Shown here piece by piece: positions 12,876-23,429 of a stretch of DNA of 64,000 bases (the first letter of the stretch is position 1; every line of letters begins with the position of its first letter). Below the pieces are notes generated by a model. It was given only the letters and a program-made list of their open reading frames with translations, searched no databases and was not told where the DNA came from. The position numbers were made by a program, and so were the translations under genes. This stretch comes from Vombatus ursinus. Its lineage: Eukaryota > Chordata > Mammalia > Diprotodontia > Vombatidae. The stretch is taken from the NCBI RefSeq assembly GCF_900497805.2, contig NW_020954556.1, positions 34,835,312-34,899,311 of the forward strand, written 5' to 3'.

Positions 12876-13089
12876 GTAGGTAAACTCTTAACCCAAGACC
12901 AGAGCACAATAGTTTCAGACCTGACAAGTTTTGCTGACTATCATGAAAGCAAGTTGAAGAGATATGAAAGGTGGTGGGGATCAGTAAAGGAGTCTTCCAA
13001 TGACCTCAAAATTTATCCACTAAGTAGCCCCATTTTCTGACTATTTTTTTCTTGCCCAGAAAAAATGTTCAAGAGAGAAATGAGAAAAG

Positions 13090-13250
13090 TCATTGTGTAG
13101 TTGAAGAGGGTTGGATTTGAGATCAGAGTTTCCCATCATGTCCCTAACACTTACTGTCTGTCTGACCACAGGCAAGTTATTTAGAATCTGTGGGCTTCAG
13201 TTTCCTTATAGATGATAATAGATGAGTTGCCTCTGAGATTCATTTTATTC
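13090..13250 (+). repeat. THER2/MIR-type SINE
   Basis: Shows 'ggatttgagatcagag', 'cacttactgtctgtctgacca', 'cttcagtttccttatagatgataat' and 'gagttgcctctgagattc', the order of a plus-strand therian CORE-SINE with a diverged head. Confidence 0.7.
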
Positions 13251-13254
13251 CTAA

Positions 13255-13435
13255 ATCCCTCAATTTCTTTCTGTCTCTCGCTTCCTCTCTTCCTCTGCCT
13301 CTGTCTCTCTCTGCGTGTCACTCTATGTCTCTATCTCTCTGTCTCTCCACTCCACCCCTTCCAACCCATTGTTGCTATTTCTGTTTCTGCCTCTGCTTCT
13401 GTCCCTCTGTTTTCCTCTCTCCTCTCTCTCTTACC
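13255..13435 (+). repeat. Pyrimidine-rich low-complexity tract
   Basis: Imperfect TCTC/TCTG/CCTC repeats. The two Ser/Leu/Cys-rich plus-strand frames here are artefacts of the composition. Confidence 0.85.
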
Positions 13436-14274
13436 CTCCCAACCCTAACATTTCACACTTTAACTACATGCACTGATGGTTGTTATGTAGATCAAGTTTG
13501 GCTGTTCCCTCTGTCATTCCATTTTAATTAAATAAGAGGAGCACTTGAACTTCCACAATTCTGAGAATTTGTATGCAGACTAGTCGACTAAACAGAAGGG
13601 TATACAAAAAAAAAGAAAAACAGCCAATCTTCAAAGGAATTCTGAGCATAATATTGTATATTCTATAATACCTAAGGAACAGAGATGTTGAGAGATAAAT
13701 GGTAGTCTGAGAAAAAGCAAGTACATCTATCAAGTGGAACCAGTTACCAGCATGTAAAGTGTGTTGCCCTTTTATTTTTAGCATGAACTGTAGAGCAGTC
13801 CCCTGAAACAGCAGCAGCACTATCATAAATATATTTGTAATTATTGGGTTTTCTCAGCATGTGACCAAAGGAATCTGCATGATCACTGCAAGAGCTAGAG
13901 AGTGGGGAATAATCAGGCTATTGTTGCTTTTGAAGGTCTTCTTGCTAATTCAAAATCAACCCAGATACTGAAGTTAAATGGGACAGGAGTCATGTATTAT
14001 GGAAGAAAAGGTTTACATTCATGTTGAGCTTGATGAAAATTAATGAGGGTAAATTGAAAGGGCTAAGAGGTTGGGATAAACATTAGTATAAATATGCTAG
14101 TTTGGAAGAAGCAAGAGATAGCCTGACCTCTCCTTAGCACACCAGGGGCTGAGAATAAGAAACATTTTTCAAAGCCTCCAATGATAATAATTCAAAGAAT
14201 ATGTTTCTTCGAACATTTTGGAGTTCAACAAGATAAAAAGAAAAAAAAATATCCTTTAGAAAACTGCTGTAGAT
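13436..14274. other. Unique DNA, no gene seen
   Basis: No repeat family recognised. The longest frame (minus, 13524-13826, 100 codons) is hydrophobic and AT-driven, without homology I recognise or a codon pattern suggesting selection, so it is not called. Confidence 0.5.
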
Positions 14275-14513
14275 CTACTTGTTATTAAGTCATGTCTGAC
14301 TCTTCATGAACCCATGGACCACAGAGCACTGATAGTGCCCATCTTGGCAAAGACACTGGAGTGGATTGCCATTGTATTTTCTACTGGATTAAGGCAAACA
14401 GGGGGTAAGTGACTTGCCCAAGATCACACAGCTAGTGAGTGCCTGAGGCCAGATGCAAACTTATGTCTTCCTGATTCCAGGCCCAGCACTGTATCCACTA
14501 AGCCATCTAGCAA
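14275..14513 (-). repeat. RTE/BovB-tailed composite SINE
   Basis: The left end 'tcatgtctgactcttcatga...ggcaaagacactggagtgg' matches the RTE/BovB-like 3' tail used by a marsupial SINE. The right part ('cttgcccaagatcacacagc', 'cctgattccaggccc', 'ctgtatccactaagcc') is the tRNA-derived head read in reverse. Nearly full length. Confidence 0.85.
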
Positions 14514-14514
14514 A

Positions 14515-15289
14515 TATTCAGAAGAAAAGCTACATTTATTGGAAATATTACTGGATTTTTGAAAGTCCATTCTTGTAAATACATATCCTTGAAAGCACAT
14601 ATTGAAACAACAGCCATTTAACAAATATACTTTAGCATATATATTAACTGCCTATTACATGTAAAGGTACTACGCTATGTCCTGAGGATACAATGTAAAA
14701 ATGCCTTTCTTGCCTTCAAGATTTTATAATCCGTAAGTATATGCTAAGGGCTTTATTTGTAGGTAGAATATCCTATAGGGAATAGAAAAGTAGAAGACAG
14801 GGTTCCTGACAGCAAAGAGTATGAAGTACTTTATTAAAACAGCTAAATTCAGTAGAATAGTTAAACTATGTAGACTATCCAAGTAGTGGAGAGGTAATAA
14901 GAACCTATTCAGCTATAACTTTCAGTTTACTTAAACAGTAGATTAACAAAGACCTGAAATTCTTGGCCTCACTGGGATGTACACTCATTGATTTACCCAA
15001 AACTTACAGACTGAATAGTTCTCAAGAGTGTTCTTTTAATAATAGTATATAATAAGCATTAAAAGCACAATGAAAACTCCAAACACTATTAAAAAGTTTA
15101 TAGGGATAATTACTGGTGCTTTGAACAGAGTACAGTAATTTTGTTGTATAATATCATAATGTTTTGTTAAGCACATGTATTTAAACTGTAAATTGGATCA
15201 TCTGTAAGCATGTGTAGCTTGCTATTTTATTGGTTTCCTCTACAGATTCTATTCTTGAATCTCTTAACTTTCTCCATTCTGCCGTATAA
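14515..15289. other. Unique AT-rich DNA
   Basis: Nothing recognised. The piece at 14600-14720 has weak L2-like wording ('gcctattacatgtaaagg...gaggatacaatg') and may be a faint L2 minus-strand remnant. Otherwise unassigned. Confidence 0.4.
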
Positions 15290-15524
15290 GGCCCTTCATC
15301 CTGGAAGTTCACTCCCCTCCTGGGCTTCTCACACTAGAAATATGTTCTGACTCCTTCTGATTCATTATTTCCTCTCAGAATCTCCATTTTAGGAAAAACT
15401 CTCAGGCCAGCTATGTCTTCATTCCTCTCCTAACCCCACTTTTGACTCTTCTCTCCTCCTCAATGTTCTTGCTTTTCATCTTCCTTCTATGTGTTTTCTT
15501 CCCTTATTAAAAGGTAAGGTCCTT
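15290..15524 (+). repeat. L2 3' region, left half, split by L1
   Basis: L2-like 3' UTR wording running up to 'aaaaggtaaggtcctt'. The element resumes at 16026 with 'gagggcagagacttttattt'. Rejoining the two halves across the insertion gives the expected L2 phrase 'ctccttgagggcaggga'. The part before 15450 is less certain. Confidence 0.55.
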
Positions 15525-16009
15525 AACAGGCTGACTTCAGAAAAACCTGGAAAGACTTGTATGGTCTGATGCTGAGTGAAGTGAGCAGAACCAAGAGAAC
15601 ATTGTACACAATAACAACTATGTTGCATGATGACTAATATTGATAAACTTAACCCTTCCTGGCAATACAAGGATCTAAGATATCTCCAGAGGCCTTGTGA
15701 TAGAAAATGCTATCCACACCCAAAGAAAGAACTATGGAAGCCGAATTGCTATTTTCTTTCTCTTCTGCTGAGTTTTGTTTCCTCTTTCTGATGGTTCCTC
15801 CTATTGGTTTTAATTTCTACTTACAACATCACTAATGTGAAAATATGTCTAACATGAGTGTAAATGTATAGCCTATATCAGATTATGTGCTATCTTGGGG
15901 AGGGTAGTGGGGAGGAAGGGGGAGAAAATTTTTAAACTCAAAAGCATATGGAAGTGATTATTGATAAATCAAAATAAATTAATAAAAAAAGTAAAAACAA
16001 TAAGTAAAT
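15525..16009 (+). mobile_element. 5'-truncated L1 tail inside an L2
   Basis: Starts in the L1 ORF2 end ('gacttcagaaaaacctgg', 'gctgagtgaagtgagcagaa') and runs through the 3' UTR ('cttggggagggtagtgg') to an A-rich tail. A perfect 16-bp target-site duplication flanks it (15509-15524 and 16010-16025). The reading of an L2 host split by the insertion agrees with both flanks. Strong 5' truncation is usual for L1. Confidence 0.9.
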
Positions 16010-16025
16010 AAAAGGTAAGGTCCTT

Positions 16026-16085
16026 GAGGGCAGAGACTTTTATTTTAGCACCTTCCAAACATTTAATAAATTATTTTTGATTGAC
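16026..16085 (+). repeat. L2 3' end, right half
   Basis: 'gagggcagagact...tttaataaattatttttgattgactt' is the L2 3' terminus with its TGA-type end. Continuation of the half at 15290-15524. Confidence 0.8.
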
Positions 16086-16321
16086 TTCTTTCTGAAAGTA
16101 AACAATGAAAATATGTGAACTAAAAGACCAGAAAAGGCAAACTAATAAATTGACATTTTACTTGGCCAAAATCAAAAGTACATTCTACTTTACAACAAAT
16201 GTATTTGTCTGTTGATTGACAGACTCTATTTTGAAGTACAATAGAAAAAAATAGCAAGAGGAGAATGATTTTTTTTTGTCACTTGCATTTTACTAAAAAA
16301 TCAATATGCTAAAGACCCATT

Positions 16322-16409
16322 GTGTGATAGTATGTCACAGTAGATGCAGGGCTGCCCATGGAGTCAGGAAGATCTAATTTCAAATTTTTTGTCTGAAAAA
16401 TGCTAGCTG
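16322..16409 (+). repeat. THER2-type SINE, left half, split by L1
   Basis: Contains 'ggagtcaggaagatctaatttcaa', then 'tctgaaaaatgctagctg', where the L1 at 16410 begins. The SINE resumes at 19682 as 'tatgacaatcgacaagtcactgg', so the consensus order (question of 'actagctgtgtgaccctgggcaagtcact') is restored when the L1 is removed. Confidence 0.8.
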
Positions 16410-17268
16410 GGGGGTGTAGTGAAGATGGCAGAGTAAAATTAGTGACTTGCTTGAGCTCTCCCCAAAACCCCTCAAAATACCTGTAAAAAATGACTCTAAA
16501 CAAAATCTAAAGCAGCAGAACACACAAAAAGACAGAGTGAAACAAATTTCCAGCCTAAGACAACCTGGATGGTATATTGAAAAGATCTATTGCACCGGGC
16601 AGGGAGAGGAATGCAGTTGGGTGTGATCAGGCAGGCAAAACAGGCCTCAGTGAACCTGGAGCAGCCCTCAGAGGACTGAATCATGGGCAGCTGTGATGGT
16701 TTCCTGACTTCTCAACCCACTAACACCAAAGACAACTTAGAAGGTCAGTAGAAAAAGTCTGTGACTGCGGTGAGAGAGAAGCTCAGTTCCAGTCCCAGTC
16801 CCAACACACAGCCACAGTGTGGTGGCTGCTTCCAGATCTTCTGGCTCACAGACTGAGGAGGAATTGAGTGACTGACCAGAGGGGGATTGCAGGGATCTCT
16901 TTGCTGGTGCAGGGTTCTCTTTCTTTGCCTGTGCTTTGATCTGGGTCATAGTTCTGGGTGGTAGTCCTGGGGCTAGGAGGAATGCTGGCATGGTGGAGCT
17001 TGTAGTGTTGGTGGAGAGGAAATCCTCCTCACAATTCCAAGGCAGAAAAGAGTGCTTGTCATCACTTACAGACCAGAACATAGGCCAGAAAAGGAGTAAA
17101 CACCTCGCATTTTATCATAGCACCTTGGAAGAACTGAAAATTTATAGATCCCTAGAAATTGAAAACAGTGGCACAAAAACCCTCAAGCTTGGGACAGTAC
17201 ATTCTCCACTCTGGAAGCAGACCCCTACCTTAACAAATAGTTTAAAACTCAAGTAACTGACTGGGATC

Positions 17269-18340
17269 ATGGGCAAACAAAGGCACAAAAAAAGTCAGAC
17301 CATAGAATCTTTCTTTGGTAACAAACATACAACCAGAAGAAGACAGCAAAGTCAAAGCTCCTACATCCAAAACCTCCAAGAAAAATATGAATCAGTCCCA
17401 GGCCACAGAAGAACTCAAAAAGGATTTTGAGAAGCAAGTAAGAGAAATGGAGGAAAAATTGGGAAGAGAAATGAGAGTGATGCAAGAAAATCATGAAAAA
17501 TAAGTCAACAGCTTGCTAAAGGGGACTCAAAAAATACTGAAGGAAATAACACCTTAAAAAATAGCCTAACTGAAATGGCAAAAGAGGTCCAAAAAGCCAA
17601 TGAGGAGAAGAATGTCTTAAAAAGCAGAATTGGCCAAATGGAAAAGAAGTCCAAAAGCTTGCTGAAGGAAATATTTCCTTAAGAATTAAAATGGAGCAAT
17701 TGGAAGCTAGTGACTTTATGAGAAATCAAGATACTATAAAGCAAATCCAAAAGAATAAAAAATAGAAAACAATGTGAAATATCTCATTAGAAAAACAAAT
17801 GACCTGGAAAATAGATCCAAGAGAGAGAACTTAAAAATTATTGGACTATCTGAAAGCCATCATCAAAAAAAAAAGAGCCTAGACATCATCTTTCAAGAAA
17901 TTATCAAGGAAAACTGCCCTGATATTTTAGAATCAGAGGACAAAATAGAAATTGAAAGAATCAACTAATCACCTCCTGAAAGAGATCCCCAAAGGGAAAC
18001 TCCTAGGAATATTGTAGCCAAAGAGTTCCCAGTTCAAGGAGAAAATATTGCAAGCAGCCAGAAAGAAACAATTCAAGTATTAAGAAAACACTATCAGGAT
18101 TACACAATATTTAGCAGCTTTTACATTAAGGGACCAGAGGGCTTGGAAAATGATATTCTGGAGGTCAAAGGAAATAGGATTACAACCAAGAATCACCTAC
18201 CCATCAAAACTGAGTAAAATCCTTCAGGGAAAAAATACAGACATTCAGTGAAATAGAGGACTTTCAAGCAGTCTTGATGAAAAGACCAGAGCTGAATAGA
18301 ACATTTGACTTTCAAATACAAGACTCAAGAGAAACATGAA
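17269..18340 (+). pseudogene. L1 ORF1 remnant in the type B element
   Basis: The ATG at 17269 opens MGKQRHKKSQTIESFF and continues to LQEKYESVPGHRRTQKGF before a stop. The charged coiled-coil continuation (DFEKQVREMEEKLGREMRVM) is in another frame at 17420-17503, so a single-base length change separates them. Further on, KYLIRKTNDLENRSKRENL (from 17777) is the region that is copied in reverse at 19074-19323. The C-terminal end near 18270-18340 matches the ORF1 end of the copy at 39600-39712. Not functional as it stands. Confidence 0.75.
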
Positions 18341-18488
18341 GAGGTAAACAGGGAAGAGAAATCATAAGGGACTTATTAAGGTTGAACTGTTTACATTCCT
18401 GCATGGAAAGATGATATTTGTAATTCATTAGACCTTTGTCAGTATTAGGGTAGTTGGAGGGAGAAAAAAATTACATGTATGTATATAG

Positions 18489-18489
18489 G

Positions 18490-18546
<57 letters not shown>

Positions 18547-18578
18547 GGATGGATAGATGGATAGATAGATAGATGGAT
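18489..18578 (+). repeat. (TAGA)n microsatellite
   Basis: About 22 tetranucleotide units with a few TGGA variants. It sits in the L1 spacer after ORF1, where the copy at 28395-28500 also has a microsatellite. Confidence 0.95.
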
Positions 18579-19073
18579 AGAGGGCACAGGGTGAGTTGAA
18601 GATGAAGGGGTGATATCTGGAGAATAAAATTAAGGGGTAAAAGAGGATTATACTGGGAGAAGGAGAAAGGTACAGGTAGAATGGGGTAAATTATCTCACA
18701 CAAAACAGACAAGAAAAGGCTTTTACAGTGGAGGGGAAATGGGGGAAGGTGAGAGAGAATGAGTGAATCTTATTGTCATGGGATTTGGCTTGAGGAGCGA
18801 ATAACATACGCACTCAGTTGGGTATGGAAAGCTATCTTACCCTATAGGAAAATGGGGGGGGAAGGGATAAGAGAGCAGGGGCATTATAGAGGGGAGGGCA
18901 GAATGGGGGAGGGGGTAATCAAATGCAAACACTTCTAAGGAGGGACAGGGTCAAAAGAGAGAACAGAATAAATGGGGGAGGTAGGATTAAGGGAAATATA
19001 CTTAGTTTTTCACAACATGACTACTATGGACGTGTTTTGCATGACTACAGATGTATAACCTGTATTGAGTTGC

Positions 19074-19323
19074 TTTCCTTGATAATTTCTTGAAAGATGA
19101 TCTCCAGGCTCTTTTTTTTTGATGATGGCTTCCAGATAGTCCAATAATTTTTAAGTTCTCTCTCTTGGATCTATTTTCCAGGTCATTTGTTTTTCCAATG
19201 AGATATTTCACATTGTTTTCTATTTTTTATTCTTTTGGATTTGCTTTACAGTATCTTGATTTCTCATAAAGTCACTAGCTTCCAATTGCTCCATTTTAAT
19301 TTTTAAGGAAATATTTTCTTCAG
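19074..19323 (-). repeat. Inverted copy of L1 ORF1 segment 17662-17913
   Basis: The reverse complement of this stretch matches 17662-17913 with about seven visible differences in about 245 bases (hand count, roughly 97 percent). Both copies share the same in-frame 'aaaaaatagaaaac' change, which argues for duplication inside this lineage instead of two unrelated L1s. A transcript could fold into a long hairpin with a loop of about 1.16 kb. Confidence 0.85.
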
Positions 19324-19681
19324 TAAAGGGGTAGGTGGGGAGGGAGGAAGGGAGAAAATTTGGAACCCAAAGTTTTAAAACAAATGTTAAAACATAAAGG
19401 TTTTCACATGCAACTGGGAAATAAGATATGCAGGAAATGGGGTGTAGAAATTTCTCCTGCCCTACAGGAAAATGGAAGGGGAAGGGGATAAGAGAAGGGG
19501 TGGAGAGATAGAAGGGAGGGCAGATTAGGCGAAGGAGTATTCAGAAAGCATGCCGTCTTGGGGTGGGGGGAGGGATGAGATGGGGAAAATTTGGAACTCA
19601 AAATCTTGTGGAAGTGAATGTTGAAAACTAAAAATAAACTAATTAATTAAAAACAATCAAAAACAAAAAAAATGCTAGCTG

Positions 19682-19770
19682 TATGACAATCGACAAGTCA
19701 CTGGGCCCTTCAGTGTCCCAGCCACATCTCTAAAATGTGGTGAAGGGAATTTTCAGACCAGGAATTCAAT
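19682..19770 (+). repeat. THER2-type SINE, right half
   Basis: 'tatgacaatcgacaagtcactgg' and 'catctctaaaatgtggtg' complete the SINE begun at 16322. Confidence 0.8.
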
Positions 19771-19845
19771 CATTAATGAAATCAAATACTGTCTCCAACC
19801 TCTTTATCTATGCCAAAAACAAATACACTTGATAGATCTACTTTT

Positions 19846-20593
19846 GATTTTATTTATTTTTCAAAGAAAGACAAGGTTTATTAGAACACTGAACAGAGGT
19901 GAGTGAGATTTAAAGAATCTGCATTATGGTCCTGACTCTTAAAGAATCTACTCATTTGTATTGCTAATATAAGCAGGCCAGACCTTAAGAATCTAAGCAC
20001 CTTAAGGAGGCCAAATGGACCTTATAGTACAAAAAGACTGTGGGAGGGATCTAGGAGTGTCCAAGTAGTCTGGGGTGAACAGCTGGGACCTGGACCGTGT
20101 GGCCAAGGGAGAATGGAACCTAGATAGGATTAAGGGTGGGAAGTGGCCAGGGACAATAGGGAGGTTACAGAACAGAATTGGGAGATTGGGCATAGCCACA
20201 ATGAAAGGCCAGTTAGATTACAGCCTCAGGAAAAAAAAAAAAAAACAGAGAACTGTCCATGTGGGGAAGTACAGGGCTTTTCCTTTTTGTGATCCAGATC
20301 CCAAAGGCACTGTCTTTTCCTTTTAGGGGTTCAGATGCCATCCCCATCATTCTTTTCAGAAACAAATGGGACCCAAATTCTTTTGGGGTAAGGGGTGAAG
20401 GTCTTGGCTTCTGAAACTGCTTCCTGCTGTCAAGTGGCATAGAGCTGTCCCTGCCTTGAAGGGGTCCAAAAAGGAGAATGACTAGAACTGAATACAGGCT
20501 GCATCCAAGGGATGATGGGAGGACATTGGCTGGTACCTGCTGTTTGCTGCCAACTGTAGGTGAATGGCCTATAGTCTGGAAGACACAAATCTG
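19846..20593 (-). mobile_element. Retrocopy with polyA signal and target-site duplication
   Basis: On the minus strand the insert ends with AATAAA (plus-strand TTTATT at 19877-19882), about 17 bases before an A-rich tail (plus-strand 19846-19860). A 13-bp duplication flanks it: TAGATcTACTTTt at about 19833-19845 and TAGATtTACTTTc at about 20594-20606 (11 of 13). These are marks of L1-driven retroposition. The body has no long frame. A TATA-like 'tactataagg' (minus strand, about 20030) and the polyA signal downstream suggest it may derive from the U3-R part of an LTR transcript, but I cannot name a family. Its last 22 transcript bases match the small retrocopy at 38059-38157. Confidence 0.6.
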
Positions 20594-20677
20594 TAGATTT
20601 ACTTTCTAAAGAAGCTTATCTCTTTATCCACATTGGGTTGGTGTACTCACTTTAAAACTGCTTAGTGACACTTTTTG

Positions 20678-20829
20678 GTTTATTTTTTTAATTTTTTCGG
20701 CTAGGTAATGGAGTTAAGGGACTTGCCCAGGGTCACGCAGCTAGTGTTATGTGTCTGAGGCAAGATTTGAACTCAGGTCCTCCTGAATTCAGGGCTGGTA
20801 CTCTATCCACTGTGTCACCTAACTGCCCC
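20678..20829 (-). repeat. Marsupial tRNA-derived SINE (WSINE-like)
   Basis: Minus-strand element: T-rich left end, 'ggacttgcccagggtcacgc', 'tgaactcaggtcctcctgaa', and 'ctctatccactgtgtcacc' at the tRNA-like head. It is flanked by the perfect 10-bp duplication ACACTTTTTG (20668-20677, 20830-20839). Nearly full length, and moderately young by appearance. Confidence 0.9.
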
Positions 20830-20959
20830 ACACTTTTTGTTTGTTTTTTTTTTATAATGAACTCTATAAACAAAAATAAACATGTCTCTAGACAAAACAA
20901 CAATAAAAGAATTTCCTTCTGGTCTCTCCTGTGTATTTTGAAAACTATTTCCTTTGATG

Positions 20960-21960
20960 TGCTTTTTTAATTTTCTTCTTTTTTTCTTTCTCTTGCTCTC
21001 TTTCTATGTGTAGAACTTTGTGTCTCCATTTCTCTTTATTGCATAATTTATTGCAACATGGCATTGATCAGGAAATTCTCAAGACAAAGTTATTTTCCTT
21101 TAAAATGGTGTATTCATTGATTAAATTTATATCCTTTTTCTCCTTGCTTCATCTTGCATCATTTTATACAACTCTCAAATTTCTCAGACTCTTTCCCTTT
21201 CATCATTTCCTGCCATATTTCATTACATTCTTATACCTAATTTATATTCTTATAGCTAATTTATTTATATAGCTATTTTAGCCATTTCATAAAGGTAAGT
21301 GCTTTATTTCCAATTTTTTTTAATGATAACATATGTATGCATGTATAATTTATTCAGCTCTGCCTACACTTTGATACAACTATTAGGCCTGTGATCTCTA
21401 TAGGTCGAAGGAAGTATATACCTATACACACAAACATATACATACACACATATATATATTTCTTTTCCTCCTTTCTTTGATATCTAAAGAGTATGTGCCT
21501 AATAGTTTTTTCAAGGGGTAGGCACAATGAATGAATTTTTAGTTACACTAAAATATATAGTTTTGTGAGATAATCCACAATTTTTAACTAATATTCAGTG
21601 TATCTATTTTCCTCATAGTTCCTCTAACAATTTTCATTTTCATCAATTATAATATGTCATAGAACCTTAGCTTTATAGTAATTTACTCTATTATTAGTGG
21701 TGGTAATGATTTGGAAAATTTTTTCTTATGATTGCTGATAGTTTTCGAATCTTCTGAGAAATGCCTATTCATATACTTTATCCCCAATATAAATATATAT
21801 GTAAATATAAATATATTGTAGAATAACTTTTGTTGATATATATTCATATCAATAAGTGATATATTTGGATGCCATTGGCTGAAAATATTTTTCCCATTTA
21901 AATATTTTACTTCTTTTTGTTTTGAAAAACTTTACAACCTTATATAATCTTTTTTTTTCT
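20960..21960 (-). mobile_element. Old L1 3' region and ORF2 tail
   Basis: The minus strand follows L1: 'catttcctgccatatttcatt', 'tttagccatttcataaa', 'atgattgctgatagttttcgaatc', 'gaaatgcctattcatatac', then 'gaaaatatttttcccattt'. Very diverged. An AT/CA-rich microsatellite lies at about 21415-21465. Confidence 0.5.
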
Positions 21961-21984
21961 TTTTATGGTACATTGAAAAAAAAC

Positions 21985-22165
21985 AATAACCCTGATATAA
22001 GAGGAAAGGGGTTCAAATCCTGCTTCTAACATTCCTTACTAGTGTGACTTTGGGCAATTTAAATATCTTACCTGAATCTCAGGTTTCTCATTTAAAATGA
22101 GAGTTTTAGTAGATGGCTTCTGAGTTTCCTCTTAGCACAAAATCTGTAATGCCATGATACTATAA
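21985..22165 (+). repeat. THER2-type SINE
   Basis: 'ggttcaaatcctgcttctaac', 'agtgtgactttgggcaa', 'tctcaggtttctcatttaaaatgag', 'tagatggcttctgagtttcc' and the tail 'atctgtaatgccatga' are in the order of a plus-strand THER2. Confidence 0.8.
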
Positions 22166-22514
22166 TTTCCTTAAATAATTTCCATCCATTTTCTGGTGAA
22201 GTATTCTTCTTCTTCCCAAAGTTGTGAAACAGTCTTCTCTAACTTGAAAAAAAAACATGTGACTTTTTATATTTAATAGGCACTCTTTAACTTTTTTCTC
22301 TCTTTGTCACCTGCTTTTTTTCCCCTTTTTACAAAATAAGGAAAGAGCCAACACTAGAAGGAATTGATCAACATTAGAAATGTTTTGTTGAAGTAGTCAA
22401 CTCCCATTCTTCTATGCCTCCTCTTTGCATCTGTGCCAGACACGGATCCCTGGTCTTTACACTATCTTTCTTTTCTTTTCATTTCTCCCTTATAACCAAC
22501 CTTCAATAATTGAA
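22166..22514. other. Unassigned AT-rich stretch left of the solo LTR
   Basis: Nothing recognised. It ends in ATTGAA (22509-22514), the left copy of the LTR's target-site duplication. Confidence 0.5.
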
Positions 22515-23079
22515 TGTGCCGGTTGTGCCGTGCACTCTCCTTCTAACAGAAGCAGGCTGCCAGGGTCATACTTACCAGTCTTCGGAGCCCACCCGGGTAA
22601 ACATAGAGACTAGCCGATCGGGAGGTGCAAGCACTCGAACTTTATTCAGAGGCCATCACAGCAAGGCCAAGCAGGAAAGCAAGAGCAGGAGCAAGAGCAA
22701 GAGAGAGCGAGCTCCGACCCCTACCGCCCCTTATATACCTTCCTAGCCCCTCCTCCTCACCCCGCCTACCAGTGAATGATTGTAGGATCAGATACCCGAA
22801 GGGGATGTATGGGGTTAGCACTGCACCTAGGGAGAGGACTAGACAAAGGGAGCTCGTTCTCTGCCATCCCACTCCAACGTGGCACAGCCCTCTGCCTCGG
22901 GAGCACGTGCTCCGGCTACTTCCCTGTATCCTGTTCCTACCCCAGTTCACCACTACTCCACATGGCACAGCCCCCTGCCTCGGGAGCGTGAGCTCCTGTT
23001 ACTTCCTAATATCTTGTCCCTGCCCCATGTTGCCACAACCCCCACATGGCACGTAGCCAACATCAGACAATCCCTCACA
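22515..23079 (-). mobile_element. Solo LTR of an endogenous retrovirus, class II-like
   Basis: A 565-bp fossil LTR, TG...CA bounded, with a perfect 6-bp target-site duplication ATTGAA (22509-22514 and 23080-23085), a size typical of class II (ERV2/K-like) integrations. On the minus strand a TATATAA box (about 22731-22737) precedes AATAAA (22641-22646) by about 90 bases. The U3 holds partial tandem copies of a GGCACAGCC...GCCTCGGGAGC unit at 22881 and 22974, spaced 93, plus a third partial at 23048. No internal retroviral sequence adjoins, so the provirus has recombined down to one LTR. GC and CpG content far above the surroundings suggest a comparatively young insertion. Confidence 0.85.
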
Positions 23080-23208
23080 ATTGAAGTTTCTTTTTCTTAT
23101 GACTATTCCATACCCGAATCTACCTGTATCCTTAAAGCTCCTTCTCATTCTTTCTGTCCCTACTTATTTCCCCATGGAGTCTAAAACATTACTTCATTAA
23201 ATGATAGG

Positions 23209-23220
23209 AGGAAAGAGAAG

Positions 23221-23268
<48 letters not shown>
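23209..23268 (+). repeat. (GA)n microsatellite
   Basis: Purine-pure GA repeat. Mirror-symmetric purine tracts can form triplex DNA; no function is shown. Confidence 0.95.
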
Positions 23269-23270
<2 letters not shown>

Positions 23271-23429
23271 ACATTCTGGAGTTCCAAAAGCAAAACAAAA
23301 AATTATTTATGTTATCACTGTGCCCTCTGGTTCTAATAGATCTATGCAGATTTACTTTATGATTTCTAGAAAAAGAGTATCTATATTTTAAAATGTGGTC
23401 ATGTTTGTTAGGGAGACCAAAGATTTCTA

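Larger units (their letters stand above)
16410..19667 (+). mobile_element. End-to-end ORF1-only L1 derivative (type B) with internal inverted duplication
   Basis: The 5' end 'ggggtgtagtgaagatggc' is the L1 promoter start; the 3' end is A-rich. The duplication AAAAATGCTAGCTG lies at 16396-16409 and 19668-19681 (the A's merge with the tail). Order: 5' UTR (16410-17268), broken ORF1 (17269 to about 18340), a purine-rich tract containing (TAGA)n, a bit of L1 3' UTR (19005-19070), an inverted ORF1 piece (19074-19323), then a distinctive 3' UTR with a repeated 'aaaatttggaac' block (about 19355 and 19587). No ORF2 at all. The 3' end matches the fragment at 30074-30356, so this is a family and not a single accident. 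Confidence 0.85.

Noticed and set aside
13524-13826. 100-codon hydrophobic frame on the minus strand
   Set aside because: AT-driven Leu/Phe/Ile composition gives false membrane-like frames. No homology recognised.
16737-17256. 114-codon minus and 106-codon plus frames
   Set aside because: They lie in the 5' UTR of the type B L1 on opposite strands; neither is a known L1 product.
18489-18578. CRISPR-like regular repeat array
   Set aside because: A simple TAGA microsatellite without spacers, in a vertebrate genome.
22625-23184. Overlapping 143-, 108-, 101- and 71-codon frames on both strands
   Set aside because: All fall mainly in the GC-rich solo LTR, where stop codons are rare by composition. 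Pro/Ser/Arg-rich translations have no protein-like pattern.
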